Assembly (NCBI GenBank): GCA_036939975.1
Contig: JALLPB010000296.1
Span: 1 to 16,386, forward strand
From: Cyclostephanos tholiformis
Taxonomy: Eukaryota > Bacillariophyta > Thalassiosirophyceae > Thalassiosirales > Thalassiosiraceae
Length of the DNA stretch: 16,386 nucleotides
Direction of reading: 5' to 3'
Position 1 is the first letter of the stretch, and the number at the start of each line of letters is the position of its first letter. The position numbers and the translations under genes were made by a program. The notes under the pieces were generated by a model that saw only the letters and a list, made by a program, of their open reading frames with translations, ran no database searches and was not told the DNA's origin. Below, one piece after another: positions 1-9,056 of the stretch.

Positions 1-369
1 ACATATTCCAGGAAAAGATGTCCAACTTAATGGCAACCCTATAGTTTGTCCGAACTTATTAGTCAACTCAATATATATTAGTTTTTATGACACCCTAACT
101 TGATTGCCCTCCCCTCACATGTCCTACTATCCTACTCCACCACAGTCACTTCCACCTTTTGTGTTTTTGGTTGGATGTGGTGTCATTTATTTACTTAGGG
201 GGGCTGCCCCAAAGCCTTTTTTTCTTGATTTTTGTTGTTCAGTTTGCCTCCCCAAACAAAGAGAAAACACCCCCACACAAAATTTTCTCCAGAAGTGTTT
301 TTTCTTGGTTGACTCCTTTTCTAAGTAGGAGTATCACTCGGTATCCAAAAAAAGCTACCGTTGGGTATG

Positions 370-397
370 CTGTTTAAGCAATACACTGTTTAAGCAA
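370..397. repeat. 12-bp perfect direct repeat
   Basis: CTGTTTAAGCAA occurs at 370-381 and again at 386-397, separated by the four bases TACA. The repeat lies in AT-rich noncoding sequence. The octamer GTATCACT also occurs nearby on both sides (about 331 and 410). No terminal inverted repeats or transposase frame were seen around it, so the origin is unknown. Confidence 0.7.
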
Positions 398-924
398 ATT
401 ACAAGAAAGGGTATCACTACATACACCCAAAACACCTGATCTCACTGATTTTTACAATATAATAATACATCTTTGACAAGATAGCCACCTCCCGCTCAAC
501 AAGACAACTTAGTTGATATCCAAGACTCCTATTACACCGGCCAAATTTGGTTCGACAATTTTTTTGCTTTTTGTCATGGTGCTGCCGTGATTGTGCTTAC
601 CTTTGTGGGTTGTGTGTTGAGATAGAATTGTAAGCTCTATGTAGGAACTATACAAAGAACTATTTGACTATTTAGTACTTTTAGCTTCTCATTTACAAGA
701 CTTTCTGTAGCCAATTTTTTTCTTTGCTTTGGCTGATAAAGCATTTCTACTAGGTAGTTCTTTGCAAACAAATTGAAAGGTAGGTAGTAATATAAAAATA
801 AGACTGGTAAATCTTAAAGGTAACATTTTACTTTTTGGTGTGAACAAAAACTTCAACCGGACAGACCATGTCAAAAAAGACTTGTTTTGGTGCATAAACT
901 CCATTTATAGTTTTTTCGAACATA

Positions 925-986
925 GTAAGCATAAAATGCAACATCACATGTGCTGGTAAGCATAAATCACAACATCACTATGGCTG
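925..986. repeat. Imperfect 31-bp tandem duplication
   Basis: Two adjacent 31-bp units (925-955 and 956-986) both start with GTAAGCATAAA, share the central AACATCAC and end in GCTG. By hand count 24 of 31 positions match. The second copy is followed by another GTA, possibly the start of a decayed third unit. It lies in noncoding AT-rich sequence. Confidence 0.75.
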
Positions 987-1510
987 GTATTCCATCAGTT
1001 TTCGGTTAGGTTGAGGGTTAATGGATGGTCAAGGCAAATGTTTTTTTTCTGATTTTTCTCTTCTTCTCACGGTGTGCACAACCAGTTAATTATGACACAT
1101 AAAAGTACCATACGCAAGAACTGATGAGCCCAAATTTCCCCCCCACAGTTTTTGAACCAAATTCTCTCTTCTCTAATGTCAAGAAAAAGAACACGAAGAC
1201 GAATAAAAATTTGGTGCTCAACCATGTTCATCTACCAGACTGCCGCCAATACTGTGTTAACATTTATTTTTATGGCGGGGGAAAAAAGGACGCTCTCACT
1301 CACCACCGGAAAATGAGACGTGACAAGTCTCTACTTCATACTTACTGAATTCCTCCCCCGCACGACGCGGCGCCGCCTCACCCGCCAAAATTGGCATCCA
1401 TTTCGCGAGCGAAAGGGAGTCCACTCTACACACATCATAATATCCAACGCCGTCTGTTGTGTTTTCGACAACGAGGACGCACGATATGTTGGACGTTGCC
1501 AATAATGCGA

Positions 1511-1538
1511 GGGTGGGGGTGGGGGTGGGGGTGAGGGG
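1511..1538 (+). repeat. G-run array with quadruplex potential
   Basis: A GGG run and three GGGGG runs are separated by single T residues, and a GTGAGGGG tail follows. This fits the G3+N1-7 quadruplex pattern on the + strand. The array lies about 160 bases upstream of the ATG at 1697, in the probable promoter or 5' UTR of the membrane-protein gene. Any function is inference. Confidence 0.6.
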
Positions 1539-1696
1539 CAAGTCGCCAAGGAGCGGGATGTATGTGATATATTCATGTTCTCAGTGGGCGCTCTCCTCCT
1601 CCTCCTGCTCCGATAATATTATTGTTGTCGTTGTGCATCGGGGATACAATCCCTTCTGACAAGTAGTATAAGAGCATAATATATTTATATAATAAA

Positions 1697-4348
1697 ATGG
1701 TGGGCTCGTCCCTCCCTTGGCACGAGGGCGAGGATGAAGGGAGCCTCGCGTCTGAGAGGGCACTACTCGGGATGGAGGAGGGCGGGTACGACTCCGCCGA
1801 CGATGGCATGATTCGAGCGGTGGGAGTGGCCGCGGCGGATAATATTACGGACGAATCGTCCAACCCCCCCACATCCCTCGTGACTACGACCTATTCCTCG
1901 ACGAGATCGTCCTCCGGCTTTTTATTCGACGTACGCGCCAAGGTGGGAGGTGACATCCTAATAGACGGATTGGACGTCAACGTCGTGCTATATGCGGGTG
2001 GGGGGGATGATGATGGTGGCCTGAATTTGGTCGTGTACACGAGGGAGGGATCGTATAGCGGATACGAGGACGACGTCGACGCCTGGACGGTCTGGACGAA
2101 CGAGACATTGACGTCGGATCGATGGGGCGGGATGGACTATCCCACCCGCGTGCCATCGCGCGCGGATGATGATGGTTCGGGGAGGAGGGGGAGGAGGAGG
2201 AGGAGGAGGAAAGATATATCATCGCCGTCATCGTCGCGACGACTGCGACGGCAGTTGGACGGGGGGACGAAGGACGTCTCGACGGCGGGGATGACGGGGA
2301 TGCCATTACTCGTGCGCGCCGGAACGAAGAGATCGTTCTACGTCAGCACGCCCGATGGACCGTACGTGCGATATACCGATTCGATCGATGACGGGAGGCT
2401 GTATTATCAGGACGAGCACGCTTTGATATACGGCGTGGGCACGGCGAAGCGCGCCGGTTGGGATGGCATGACGTTTAGTCCGCGATTGTTCAACGGCGCG
2501 ATATCTTATCGAATCGTGGTGGAGGAGGACGTGGTCGTCGTTTCCCCCGTCCCGAGCCCCGCACCCGCCCCCGGTAACGAATACGACGGCCACGGGGGGG
2601 CGGCGACGACGACGACTTGGACGGAGGAGGACGCGATCATCGTGGATTCGTCGACGACGCCGACGTATTCGCCGACGACGCCGACGTATTCGCCGACGAT
2701 CACGGTGGAGGACGTCATCATCCTCCCCCTCGATGCGTCGGAGCTGATGTCGCCCCCGATTTCATCGCCGACGAGCGAAGTGCTCGACGTATCGTCGTCC
2801 CTGATGCCGACGACCGGCGGCGGCGGTACGACTACTACGACGCAGTCGACTGCGACGATCGGAACCGCAACGATGGCCCACTCCGCGACATCGACGACGG
2901 AATCGACAATGTCGACGGAATCGACCAACGTTCATTACGTTCCCACCTCTCACTATTATCACTGCAACGACGACGAGGACGTCGATGACGATGACGGATC
3001 ATCGATCGAGAACGACGAGACGGCGGATGGACAACTCGCCACCACGTTGCGCATGCGCAAGCTCGTGGTGAGATTCGACTACGACCTGACCCTGCTGATG
3101 CCTAACACGACCACGACGACGACCTCGAACTTGGCGTCGACGTCGACGTCGACACCACCGGCGGCGGGGGCGGAGGAGGAGGCGGAGGCGTTGCTGCGCG
3201 CTGTCCTCGGTCGATTCGAGGGATTGCTCCTGGACTACGTCGGATCGGAAATGTCTAATACGACGTCGGGTACGTCCCCCCTCGTTTCTTGCGACGACGT
3301 CGGAGGGGGCGGGGCCACGACGACGACGGCGGAGGCGAGGTCGTCGGGAGGGGAGACGATTGGGATGAGCGCGATGATACGACTTGGCAAGCTCTCGTCG
3401 TTGCCCCCGGATGAGATCCTCGGGGCGTCGGAGTGCAACGTCAACTCGTCTTCGTCGTCGTTCGTCGTCGCCGACCATGACTCCGCCGCCACCGCCGCAC
3501 TTTGTTACCCCATCGCGGGATACATGACGGCGTACTACCTCGAACCCGACGACGGCGATACAAAGACGACGGCGTCGAGCGCGAACGACGACGACGACGA
3601 CGACGACGATAACAACTCTATCGTCGAGACGACGATGAGGGATATCATTCATCGGGGGATAATCCACATAACGAAGAACGACGACGACGTCGCGACTATG
3701 TTCGCGTCCGGCGAGGATGACGCCGGGGGGGGGGGGATCATGTCGGGGACGCACCTCGCGATCGTATCCGTCGATCGTCGCGAGGTCCCGGCGGGATCGC
3801 AACAACAATTGATCGAATCCGATGGTAACAACACCGACATCGGTCTCGTCCTTGGGATATTGACGGCAGTCGTCGTCGCCGCGGCATTGCTGGTCTTCCT
3901 CGTCGCGAGGGGGCGCTCGCGTCGCAGAACGACCGTCCGGGGGGGAGAGAACGGGGAAGAGGATGACGAGGACGAGGACGAGGATGGTGATTGTAGAAGA
4001 GGATACCGCCACGATGGCGGACTCGATGACGAAGAAAATAGAGCAGACGAGAGCGTCATCATCCCCTCGAGACGCTGTGGTAGAAACGGCAAGTATGATG
4101 GCGGTGGAAGGTACGGAAATTCGAAGAACAATATCATTATCGGACCAGACGACGACGACGACGAGGAGGAGGAGGACGAGGACGGGATAGGCTGCATCTC
4201 CCTAGACGTGGGCATGTCCGAGTATCAGCGGCAGCGGCAGCGCCTACAACGGCTACCGCGATCGCCATTCTACGCGACGGAAGCGTCCCTCGCTCGTTGC
4301 GATACCGAGGCGACTCCGACGATTTCCAATCGTACCGCCCGCCTTTGA
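1697..4348 (+). CDS. Diatom-type single-pass surface protein, unknown function
   Basis: The 883-residue uninterrupted frame begins at an ATG, with an in-frame stop at 1664-1666 upstream. Residues about 74-275 form a globular domain (FDVRAK, VVYTREGSY, DAWTVW, VRAGTKRSFYVSTPDG, AGWDGMTFSPRLFNGAISY) that I associate with large uncharacterised diatom surface proteins. Residues about 276-450 are a Ser/Thr/Pro- and acid-rich stalk. A second domain (about 452-698) starts RMRKLVVRFDYDL and ends IVSVDRREV. Residues about 716-738 (GLVLGILTAVVVAAALLVFL) are a transmembrane helix followed by basic residues (ARGRSRRR). The tail (739-883) is very acidic and probably cytosolic. No signal peptide is visible at the chosen start, although the architecture demands export; an upstream exon is possible. 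Function is unknown; adhesion or signal sensing at the cell surface is only a guess. Confidence 0.75.
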   Translation: MVGSSLPWHEGEDEGSLASERALLGMEEGGYDSADDGMIRAVGVAAADNITDESSNPPTSLVTTTYSSTRSSSGFLFDVRAKVGGDILIDGLDVNVVLYAGGGDDDGGLNLVVYTREGSYSGYEDDVDAWTVWTNETLTSDRWGGMDYPTRVPSRADDDGSGRRGRRRRRRKDISSPSSSRRLRRQLDGGTKDVSTAGMTGMPLLVRAGTKRSFYVSTPDGPYVRYTDSIDDGRLYYQDEHALIYGVGTAKRAGWDGMTFSPRLFNGAISYRIVVEEDVVVVSPVPSPAPAPGNEYDGHGGAATTTTWTEEDAIIVDSSTTPTYSPTTPTYSPTITVEDVIILPLDASELMSPPISSPTSEVLDVSSSLMPTTGGGGTTTTTQSTATIGTATMAHSATSTTESTMSTESTNVHYVPTSHYYHCNDDEDVDDDDGSSIENDETADGQLATTLRMRKLVVRFDYDLTLLMPNTTTTTTSNLASTSTSTPPAAGAEEEAEALLRAVLGRFEGLLLDYVGSEMSNTTSGTSPLVSCDDVGGGGATTTTAEARSSGGETIGMSAMIRLGKLSSLPPDEILGASECNVNSSSSSFVVADHDSAATAALCYPIAGYMTAYYLEPDDGDTKTTASSANDDDDDDDDNNSIVETTMRDIIHRGIIHITKNDDDVATMFASGEDDAGGGGIMSGTHLAIVSVDRREVPAGSQQQLIESDGNNTDIGLVLGILTAVVVAAALLVFLVARGRSRRRTTVRGGENGEEDDEDEDEDGDCRRGYRHDGGLDDEENRADESVIIPSRRCGRNGKYDGGGRYGNSKNNIIIGPDDDDDEEEEDEDGIGCISLDVGMSEYQRQRQRLQRLPRSPFYATEASLARCDTEATPTISNRTARL
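2654..2695 (+). repeat. 21-bp tandem repeat encoding TTPTYSP twice
   Basis: Two perfect 21-bp copies (2654-2674 and 2675-2695) lie in the reading frame of the surface-protein gene. They encode the heptad TTPTYSP within the Ser/Thr/Pro stalk, probably a rigid and possibly O-glycosylated spacer. The heptad resembles the RNA polymerase II tail repeat by chance. Confidence 0.85.
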
Positions 4349-4870
4349 CGCTCTATTTCGTCGGGATGTAAAAGTTTTAGAATGAGCCGGTGTATATATA
4401 ATTTACCCCAGAGGCACACAAGGATGTATATAATGCCATGTGGCGATAACTCGAGAACAATTAGATATAGTACCACTTGTGCGATACTCGTCATCATCTA
4501 CCTACCTAGTTCGGTGCACGAAGATTCTCTCAACGGAAGCCACCGCCAATCCGAGCATCACTCACACCAACAATCTAATGAGCGTGCTTTCGCATTTAGT
4601 TGCAATCGCCGATGTATCGTACTCTCTCCCCACCGCACGGTACGAGAATATCATTCACGCTGCCATATAAATGCCAGTGTCAAGGTGGCCATCAGTCTTT
4701 GTGGGTGATCGAGAAGTCGGTTTGGTGGTTGGAGTGTCACTCGGCTCCAAACCTTGGCATCTTTGAGTGCCTGGTAAGACGGAGAGAAACCGGTTTTGTG
4801 AAACCGAGGCCAGAAACAAAAATACGTAGATAGTACTTACCCACGTAGTATAGAAAATTGACTGAAAAAA
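4349..4870. other. Intergenic spacer with 3' UTR and putative promoter
   Basis: The spacer separates the surface-protein stop from the ATG of the RRM-protein gene. It is AT-richer than its flanks and its short frames have no protein-like features. A TATAAA at 4666-4671 lies about 200 bases upstream of the ATG at 4871 and could be a core promoter element (weak evidence). A small hairpin near its 3' end is listed separately. Confidence 0.6.
4791..4806. other. Small perfect hairpin upstream of RRM gene
   Basis: CGGTTT (4791-4796), loop TGTG and AAACCG (4801-4806) form a perfect 6-bp stem about 65 bases upstream of the ATG at 4871. It is probably in the 5' UTR or promoter. It is short enough to occur by chance. 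Confidence 0.4.
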
Positions 4871-7800
4871 ATGGCGACGTCGGCTTCGATCCTACTAATA
4901 CGGCGCCGCCGGCCGTCGATGCCGATGATGATCCATCATCATTTTCGTTCCTTTGCAGCATCTTCGTCTGGTGATGGTGATGGTGGTGGTGGCGGTGGCG
5001 CATTCCAACCCCCCCCCTCGGGACCACCCGGCGGGCCGCACCGTCGCGAGCCGCCTGCGGGGGGGGAGGGACGAGGACGAGGGCTGGGCCGAGGAGGTGG
5101 AAGAGGAGGAGGCGGGGGAGGAGGGGGGGGGAATCATCCGGTCGCGGGAAGGGGGGGTGGACCGACAACCGTCGGGCGTGGTGGCGGTGGCGGTGGCGGT
5201 GGCAGGGGGGGGGATGGCGGTGATGGGTGAGTTTTATTTTCTCAAGGTCCAACGACAGTCGGTGTGGAGGGGGGGATGATTCGGATTTGCGGACTAACCG
5301 ATCCGATCGGAGGTCACGACCTCTAACCCGTCGCTTTCGACCGAACTGCCCGCGTCGTTTCTAATCCACCATAACCCCATTCTCTTTCGGAAAACGAAAA
5401 TAAAATGAAACAACGACACGATGACGGCAGCAGAGGGGGGGCGGGCAGCACATTCTCGGCCCTGCGCGCAAGACGGATGGGCGCGATCGACAGGGACCTC
5501 GAGGACGCACGAAGGAAGACGTTGGAGCAGTTCGCCGGTGGCGAGGCGCGGAGGAAGGCGACCGCCGCGGAAGTGGGAGAAGGGGGGGGGGGGGGCGATG
5601 ACTACGAAGATCGTCGACGGATGCCTCCGCCCCCCTTCCCACGTCGGCCGGGACGGGAGGAGGAGGAGGAGGAGAAGGGGGGCGGCGTGGGCTCGTCGTG
5701 GGGCAGAGGTCGGCCCGATCGTCCTCCACCGCCACCCACTCGCTTGTCGGGAATGGAGACGAGGCGCGAGGGGGGGGGGGCAGGGGGGCAACACTACCGC
5801 GGGTCGGGACGGGGGGAGCAGCGGCCCCACCGCGGCGGCGGCGGTGACGGTGGGGGCCACGCTTCCCCATCTCCTAATCAAAGGCCCAATTTCGCCGAGT
5901 CGGTACTGCGTCCGGCATCCGAGGGACGACTCGCACCGGGAACGCACTCGTCGGGTATACCCAGGCTATCGGCGCGGAAGAGGCACGGTCACGGAGTTCA
6001 CGACGAGGGGGGGGTGATAATGCCGGGGGGGATGAGGTCGGCGGTGCGGGGGGAAATGGCGGGCAGGATCATGGGCGACCTGATCGATGCGGAGGGGGGG
6101 GGGGCGGATTCGACGGCTTTCCCGTCGCCGTCCCCTCCCACTGGATTGCGGGCGATGATGATGCGGAGGGGCGATTGGCAGCAGCGGCGGCCTGGTGAGG
6201 AAGATGGGACTGACAGGGGGGGGTTCGCGTCAATCGCACCCGTTCGAGAACGTGCGTCGCCGACTCACGATCGTCGGCGATCGCTGGGCTTCCTTAGGGG
6301 GAACGCTCGCGATAATGCAGACCAAGGCGACAATAGTGACGACGGGTACGACAGCGAGGACGAGGCTGTGCTCGGCGATATCATGCAGCGTGAGCACCTC
6401 GAACACTCCCTAAACACTCACGTCGCATACCGCGTTGACAATCAGGATGACGACGGTTACAATTCGGACGCCGACATCGAGCCATTCGTCGACGTGAACG
6501 ACCCCGACTACATGGACCTCGAGAATCACGAGCACGTTCGCAAGAATGACGCTGGCGAGTACGTGTTCGATTACGAGGCGATGGACTGGGAGGCGCTGAT
6601 GAAGCTCAAAGAGGAGGGTTACTACGAGCAGGTGGGCGATCCGAGCGGGCGTGTATATCGTCCCCCGCCCTCGGAGATGGACGGCGACGTCGACCCGCTA
6701 TCGCAGACGTTCGAGTACGACTACTACTTCCGGGACATTACCAAGCTTGACAATCCCCTGCTCCTGAAGCCCACGAGGCCCGACAGCAACGCCGTGCTGC
6801 CGTTGAAGCCGCACGGGCCCACGCTCGACGATTGGCTCTTCGCGGTGACGGACCATCCCTCCAAGTACGCGGTTATGGAGAGGAAGGCGAAGCATCCCGA
6901 CAGCAAGCGCGAGCCGCGTCCTACCTTCCCGAGGGATCGAGTCATGCCCCCCGAAGAGTTCGTAAACAGGTATAAGGGATACCTGTTCGTTACCGGACTC
7001 GTGCCACACCTCAACGAGATGGGGGAGGCCCTAGACTTCGAGGACCCGCTCCACAGGCAGTCGATCGCGGAGGATGTCGCTAAGCTTTTTGGCGGAAGCT
7101 CCGTGGATGTGTGTCCGGCGTCTTCGACATCGGCGTTTGTCGGATTCGCTACGAAGTTGGAGGCCAAGAAGGCTATGATGGACAGCGCCAGCGATGGAAG
7201 ATTGCGTGTGAACCATCCGGTTAAGCTGCTAAAGTATGAGCGGTGCAAGGAAGACGAGGGAAAGATGATGGAGGAGGAGGCAAAATTCGTGGAATCGTCC
7301 CCCGCCGGGGCCGACTCGATACTGAAGGTGACGGGCCTGCCCAAATCGACAACGTCGGCGGAACTCTTCGCATCGATGTTCCCCCCCGGATCGCGTCTCG
7401 AGGCGATGTTTGGCCCCTTCACCAACGACGATTACTTCCGCGTTTCGCCGACCACGGCGTTGATCAACTTGGCGTCGTCCGACCTCGTATCGAGGGCGCT
7501 GAAGTCGTCCAACATCGCCAACAATGTCGCCGTGGGGATCGGTATGCGTCCCATCCAGGTGTTGCGCGCCAAGCGTGAGCGCGTCTTCGATCAGTGGGTG
7601 GGAGTCAATCGTGCCTTCGGTGCGTCGAAGCTTGGCAGACGACTGTTCGTCACCGGGGACGTCCCTCCCCACGAAATGTACCTTAGTCACAACGACATGT
7701 TGCACATCACGGGACTTCCCCCCTCCATCACGTTGGACGACCTCGCGTCGTTCTTCCAGCCCTTCAGCGCTGACCGACGCGACGTGTTTGGCTCCGGGCA

Positions 7801-8371
7801 CATCGTGCGCTGTTCCCAAGGCATACCCACGGGTTGCGCCTACGTCGGCTTCGAACTCCCCGGCGAGATCAATAAAGTCGGGAGCGCCTACGAGAACGGT
7901 AAGGCGATCATCGGCGGATGCGAGGTGACTCTTCGTCCCGTGCACGACAAGTTGTTGCGACGCGGCAAGCGCGAGACTGCCCGCCCGTCCCGTTCCATCG
8001 AGGAATTACGCGCCGACCTATACGATTGGGAGCGTCACGTTGACCCCGACGACATCGCCGAGCTCGCGAGGCTTGGCGTCGAGAAGGGGGTGCTTGACGA
8101 GATCATGCTCACGTTGCGTCATCACAATCGCACGTTCGCGGCGGGCGATCAATCGATCCTCGGGGAGAGGCTTTACGAGGAAAGGCAGGTCGGTACACAC
8201 TATCGGGACGCGGTGAGGAAGTACCTCTCGGTTTTGAAGAGCTGCGTGGGCACGCGCGAGGATCCCGGACTGATGTATGAGGCGATGTTCAGACCCGACC
8301 AGGAGGTTGATACGGGTCTGTTCGACATCGAGGAGGATCGCATCAGAAAGTTGAGGAATAAGGGAATTTAG
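4871..8371 (+). CDS. Three-RRM RNA-binding protein, probably mitochondrial, two exons
   Basis: Exons 4871-5226 and 5431-8371 join in frame (codon GG|C) to give 1098 residues. Residues 1-33 are basic and free of acidic residues ([23 protein letters not shown]) and look like a cleavable mitochondrial presequence. Residues about 60-125 are Gly/Arg-rich (GRG, RGG). A long low-complexity region with Gly and acidic runs follows, then a more ordered block from about residue 440 containing GYDSEDE and GYNSDAD. Three RRM-like domains lie at about 636-720 (RNP2 LFVTGL, RNP1 core FVGF), 747-837 (LKVTGL, degenerate RNP1 ALINLAS) and 875-958 (LHITGL, YVGF). The last 140 residues are charged and helical. 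A role in organellar RNA processing or translation is inferred. The exact orthologue is not recognised; nuclear or cytosolic forms are possible from an internal start. Confidence 0.8.
5227..5430 (+). other. Intron of RRM gene with tandem NAGNAG acceptor
   Basis: The donor is GTGAGT at 5227; without splicing the frame meets TGA at 5228-5230. The acceptor reads GGCAGCAG, giving AG at 5429-5430 or 5432-5433. Both keep the frame and differ by one Arg codon. The intron is 204 nt (or 207) and contains CTAAC-type branch candidates at 5294-5298 and 5323-5327. It also contains an ATG at 5405 in frame with exon 2. Confidence 0.75.
5582..5595 (+). repeat. G14 homopolymer in coding exon
   Basis: Fourteen consecutive G residues encode part of a Gly run in the low-complexity region of the RRM protein, and the frame stays open across it. 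Other long coding-strand G runs occur at 5123-5131, 5770-5780 and 6094-6104 in the same gene. These are slippage-prone and error-prone to sequence. Confidence 0.9.
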
Positions 8372-9056
8372 GTGGCTTACAATTTAAGAGGAAAATTATG
8401 CAGCAGATCTTCTCATTACTGTTATATCATCCCAAGCTCTACTGGGTTGAGTCTTAACTCATCCTAATCTCGTCCTATTGTTCTATGTCGTACCAGCCGT
8501 TGTGAGAAGTCTAGAGACATTATTCCCCTCCTCTCGTCCTTGTTTCGACGATACGTCGTCCTGGGACTTAACTCCACATCAAAATTGGTGACGGAATGTA
8601 TCCTGCTCCATGACATGCCGCGACACTTGACAAGGATCTAGTTCGCGTCCTTATGTCATGTATGATCTTATTGCAATTCCTTTTGGTTGTATCATTCTCG
8701 CATTGATCATTGGGGTGTTCCGTTTTAGTGGCTCCACTATCTCATGTCTCTTTTATGGAAGCAGAAACAAACCAACAACTTCACATGATCGATGTTTGCA
8801 CGATGTCATCAAAAAAGAATCACAGGTTTTAAGGAATGGGATCATCAGTTGAGACCCTCTTACATGGGAACTCGTAGACGGTGTTATTATATAAAATACC
8901 ACACTCTAAAACTGCAGGATTAACACATCTATCACTGCTCTCATCGTTTTAGATTCATAATATCCATTATTTTTAGAGCTCTCATCCCAGATGGGGTTGA
9001 TGAGACTGACATATATTAGTACCTATCCTCCAAAAAAAATATTTTTTGGTTGAACC
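8372..9056. other. Intergenic spacer, 3' UTR of RRM gene and 5' region of exchanger gene
   Basis: The spacer is AT-rich with no strong coding signal. One ATG-initiated frame (8658-8852, 64 residues) contains a hydrophobic stretch (LIAIPFGCIILALIIGVF), but composition and size do not separate it from chance. A perfect A/T hairpin just before the exchanger ATG is listed separately. I see no RNA gene. Confidence 0.6.
9030..9049. other. Inverted repeat just upstream of exchanger start codon
   Basis: CCAAAAAA (9030-9037), loop AATA and TTTTTTGG (9042-9049) form a perfect 8-bp inverted repeat. It ends seven bases before the ATG at 9057. If transcribed it would place a hairpin in the 5' UTR directly ahead of the start codon; it could equally be a promoter A/T element. 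Confidence 0.55.

Larger units (their letters stand above)
1..1696. other. AT-rich intergenic spacer, no convincing gene
   Basis: This stretch is AT-rich with many A and T runs and stops in all frames, unlike the GC-rich exon that follows. The short open frames inside it (around 104-377, 689-904 and 1124-1348) have no domain and no conserved-looking composition, so I do not call them genes. From about 1340 the base composition becomes more GC-rich, and this part probably holds the promoter and 5' UTR of the downstream membrane-protein gene. An AT-rich tract with TATA-like sequence (about 1667-1696) lies directly against the start codon, too close to act as a core promoter for that ATG. The repeats in this region are listed separately. 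Confidence 0.7.

Noticed and set aside
104..377. Two overlapping small open frames in the left spacer
   Set aside because: They overlap in different frames in AT-rich DNA, with no domain and no supporting context.
689..904. 71-residue minus-strand open frame
   Set aside because: It starts at ATG but has AT-driven composition and no recognisable feature; probably chance.
2656..2697. RNA polymerase II CTD-like protein
   Set aside because: There are only two heptads, in an extracellular-type stalk of a membrane protein.
2999..4012. 337-residue open frame on the minus strand
   Set aside because: It is antisense to the surface-protein exon. GAC/GTC trinucleotide runs keep the reverse frame open, and its protein is Arg/Val-rich with no domain.
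5294..5947. Minus-strand open frames of 169-217 residues
   Set aside because: These are antisense to the intron and exon 2 of the RRM gene and read as Pro/Arg low complexity.
8658..8852. 64-residue open frame with a hydrophobic stretch
   Set aside because: It is short, in AT-rich intergenic DNA, and not separable from chance without conservation.
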